This document shows, one piece after another, positions 63,823-64,000 of a DNA stretch of 64,000 bases. Every line of letters begins with the position of its first letter. The first letter of the stretch is position 1. The position numbers were made by a program, and so were the translations under genes. The notes under the pieces are model-generated. The model saw only the letters and a program-made list of their open reading frames with translations. It had not been told where the DNA came from and made no database searches. Source of the DNA: Pseudomonas tohonis (GTDB lineage Bacteria > Pseudomonadota > Gammaproteobacteria > Pseudomonadales > Pseudomonadaceae); NCBI RefSeq assembly GCF_012767755.2, contig NZ_AP023189.1, positions 4,094,001 to 4,158,000 of the forward strand. The letters run 5' to 3'.

Positions 63823-64000
63823 TCAACTGGCCAGGAAGGCCGCCACGGCATCCGCCGCGCCGTCCATATGCTGCTCGTGGGTCAGGCCCGATGCCTTGAG
63901 CGGCTTGAGGTCATGATCGCCTGCGGCCAGCCAGTGCAGATGGATCGACGGGGATAACGCGTAGCCGGTGACGGCAGGGCGGTCGCCAAGGGCATCGCGC
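63823..64000 (-). CDS. Alpha/beta hydrolase, C-terminal part (cut by window)
   Basis: The 3' end of a minus-strand gene that continues past the window. The translation reads DALGDRPAVTGY, IHLHWLAAGDHDLKPLKASG and LTHEQHMDGAADAVAAFLAS. GDHDLKPLKASG is typical of the KANL3/Tex30-like alpha/beta hydrolases (COG3571), where the His is catalytic. It converges on kynR with a 7-nt gap. The start and active-site Ser are outside the window. Confidence 0.72.
   Translation of the reverse strand, partial: RDALGDRPAVTGYALSPSIHLHWLAAGDHDLKPLKASGLTHEQHMDGAADAVAAFLAS

Overview
The window is about 64 kb of GC-rich gammaproteobacterial chromosome, and everything points to the genus Pseudomonas, close to P. 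aeruginosa. The evidence is the OprD-family porin, the KynR/KynB/KynU set, a SagS-type hybrid kinase, the OspR/glutathione peroxidase pair, the dense LysR/AraC/IclR regulators, Pseudomonas-type REP hairpins, and a gene order from about 27 to 47 kb that matches what I remember of PAO1 PA2820-PA2843. There is no rRNA, CRISPR array, prophage or intact insertion sequence.

Region 1 (0.3-11 kb): a malate:quinone oxidoreductase, a gap with REP and other structured repeats, then a metal-stress module. An ECF sigma factor with its NrsF anti-sigma faces a bufferin operon (bufA, bufB, bufC, DoxX). Exact copies of the same promoter pattern, GTAACC-N16-CGAA, lie in front of both arms. Next come two hydrolase or isomerase-like genes, a DUF2092 protein, a VapBC-type toxin-antitoxin pair and a lipoprotein.

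Region 2 (11-16 kb): purine catabolism. A LysR regulator with a triple half-site operator diverges from an NCS2 permease, guanine deaminase and hydroxyisourate hydrolase-like set, followed by an MHS-type transporter with a structured leader.

Region 3 (16-25 kb): tyrosine/homogentisate degradation in two transcription units, maiA-(29-codon ORF)-hpd and hmgA-fahA, with an IclR-type HmgR between them. A palindrome in front of hmgA has a recognisable copy in front of maiA, so one repressor may control both. Exporters and regulators follow (LysE, AraC, TauE, LysR).

Region 4 (25-27 kb): a glycine-betaine-type binding protein and a tRNA operon on the minus strand made of three Glu-Gly pairs, with a strong promoter and a 17-bp-stem terminator.

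Region 5 (27-47 kb): conserved core genes. These are a GST, msrC, a DUF815 ATPase, sagS, ospR-gpx, msrB, alaA, an SDR, htpX, tpm, an extradiol dioxygenase, a DeaD-type helicase, enoyl-CoA hydratase, a spermidine-synthase-like enzyme, a flavin monooxygenase and class II DAHP synthase.

Region 6 (47-55 kb): azoreductase, a periplasmic hydrolase, DUF1993, LysR, MFS and small conserved genes. It ends with an Aer-type chemoreceptor that has a near-consensus sigma-28 promoter.

Region 7 (55-64 kb): accessory DNA and tryptophan/kynurenine catabolism. It holds an orphan RhuM-Fic protein, a frameshifted fragment of an amino-acid permease, a periplasmic broad-specificity racemase, an SDR without its catalytic Tyr, the intact permease, an OprD porin, kynU, kynB and divergent kynR. 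The permease 3' end occurs twice, on either side of the racemase-SDR pair, which suggests duplication or insertion. The most rewarding places for new biology are the bufferin control region, the small ORF and hairpin before hpd, the leaders of the MHS transporter and msrB, and the rearranged racemase/permease segment.
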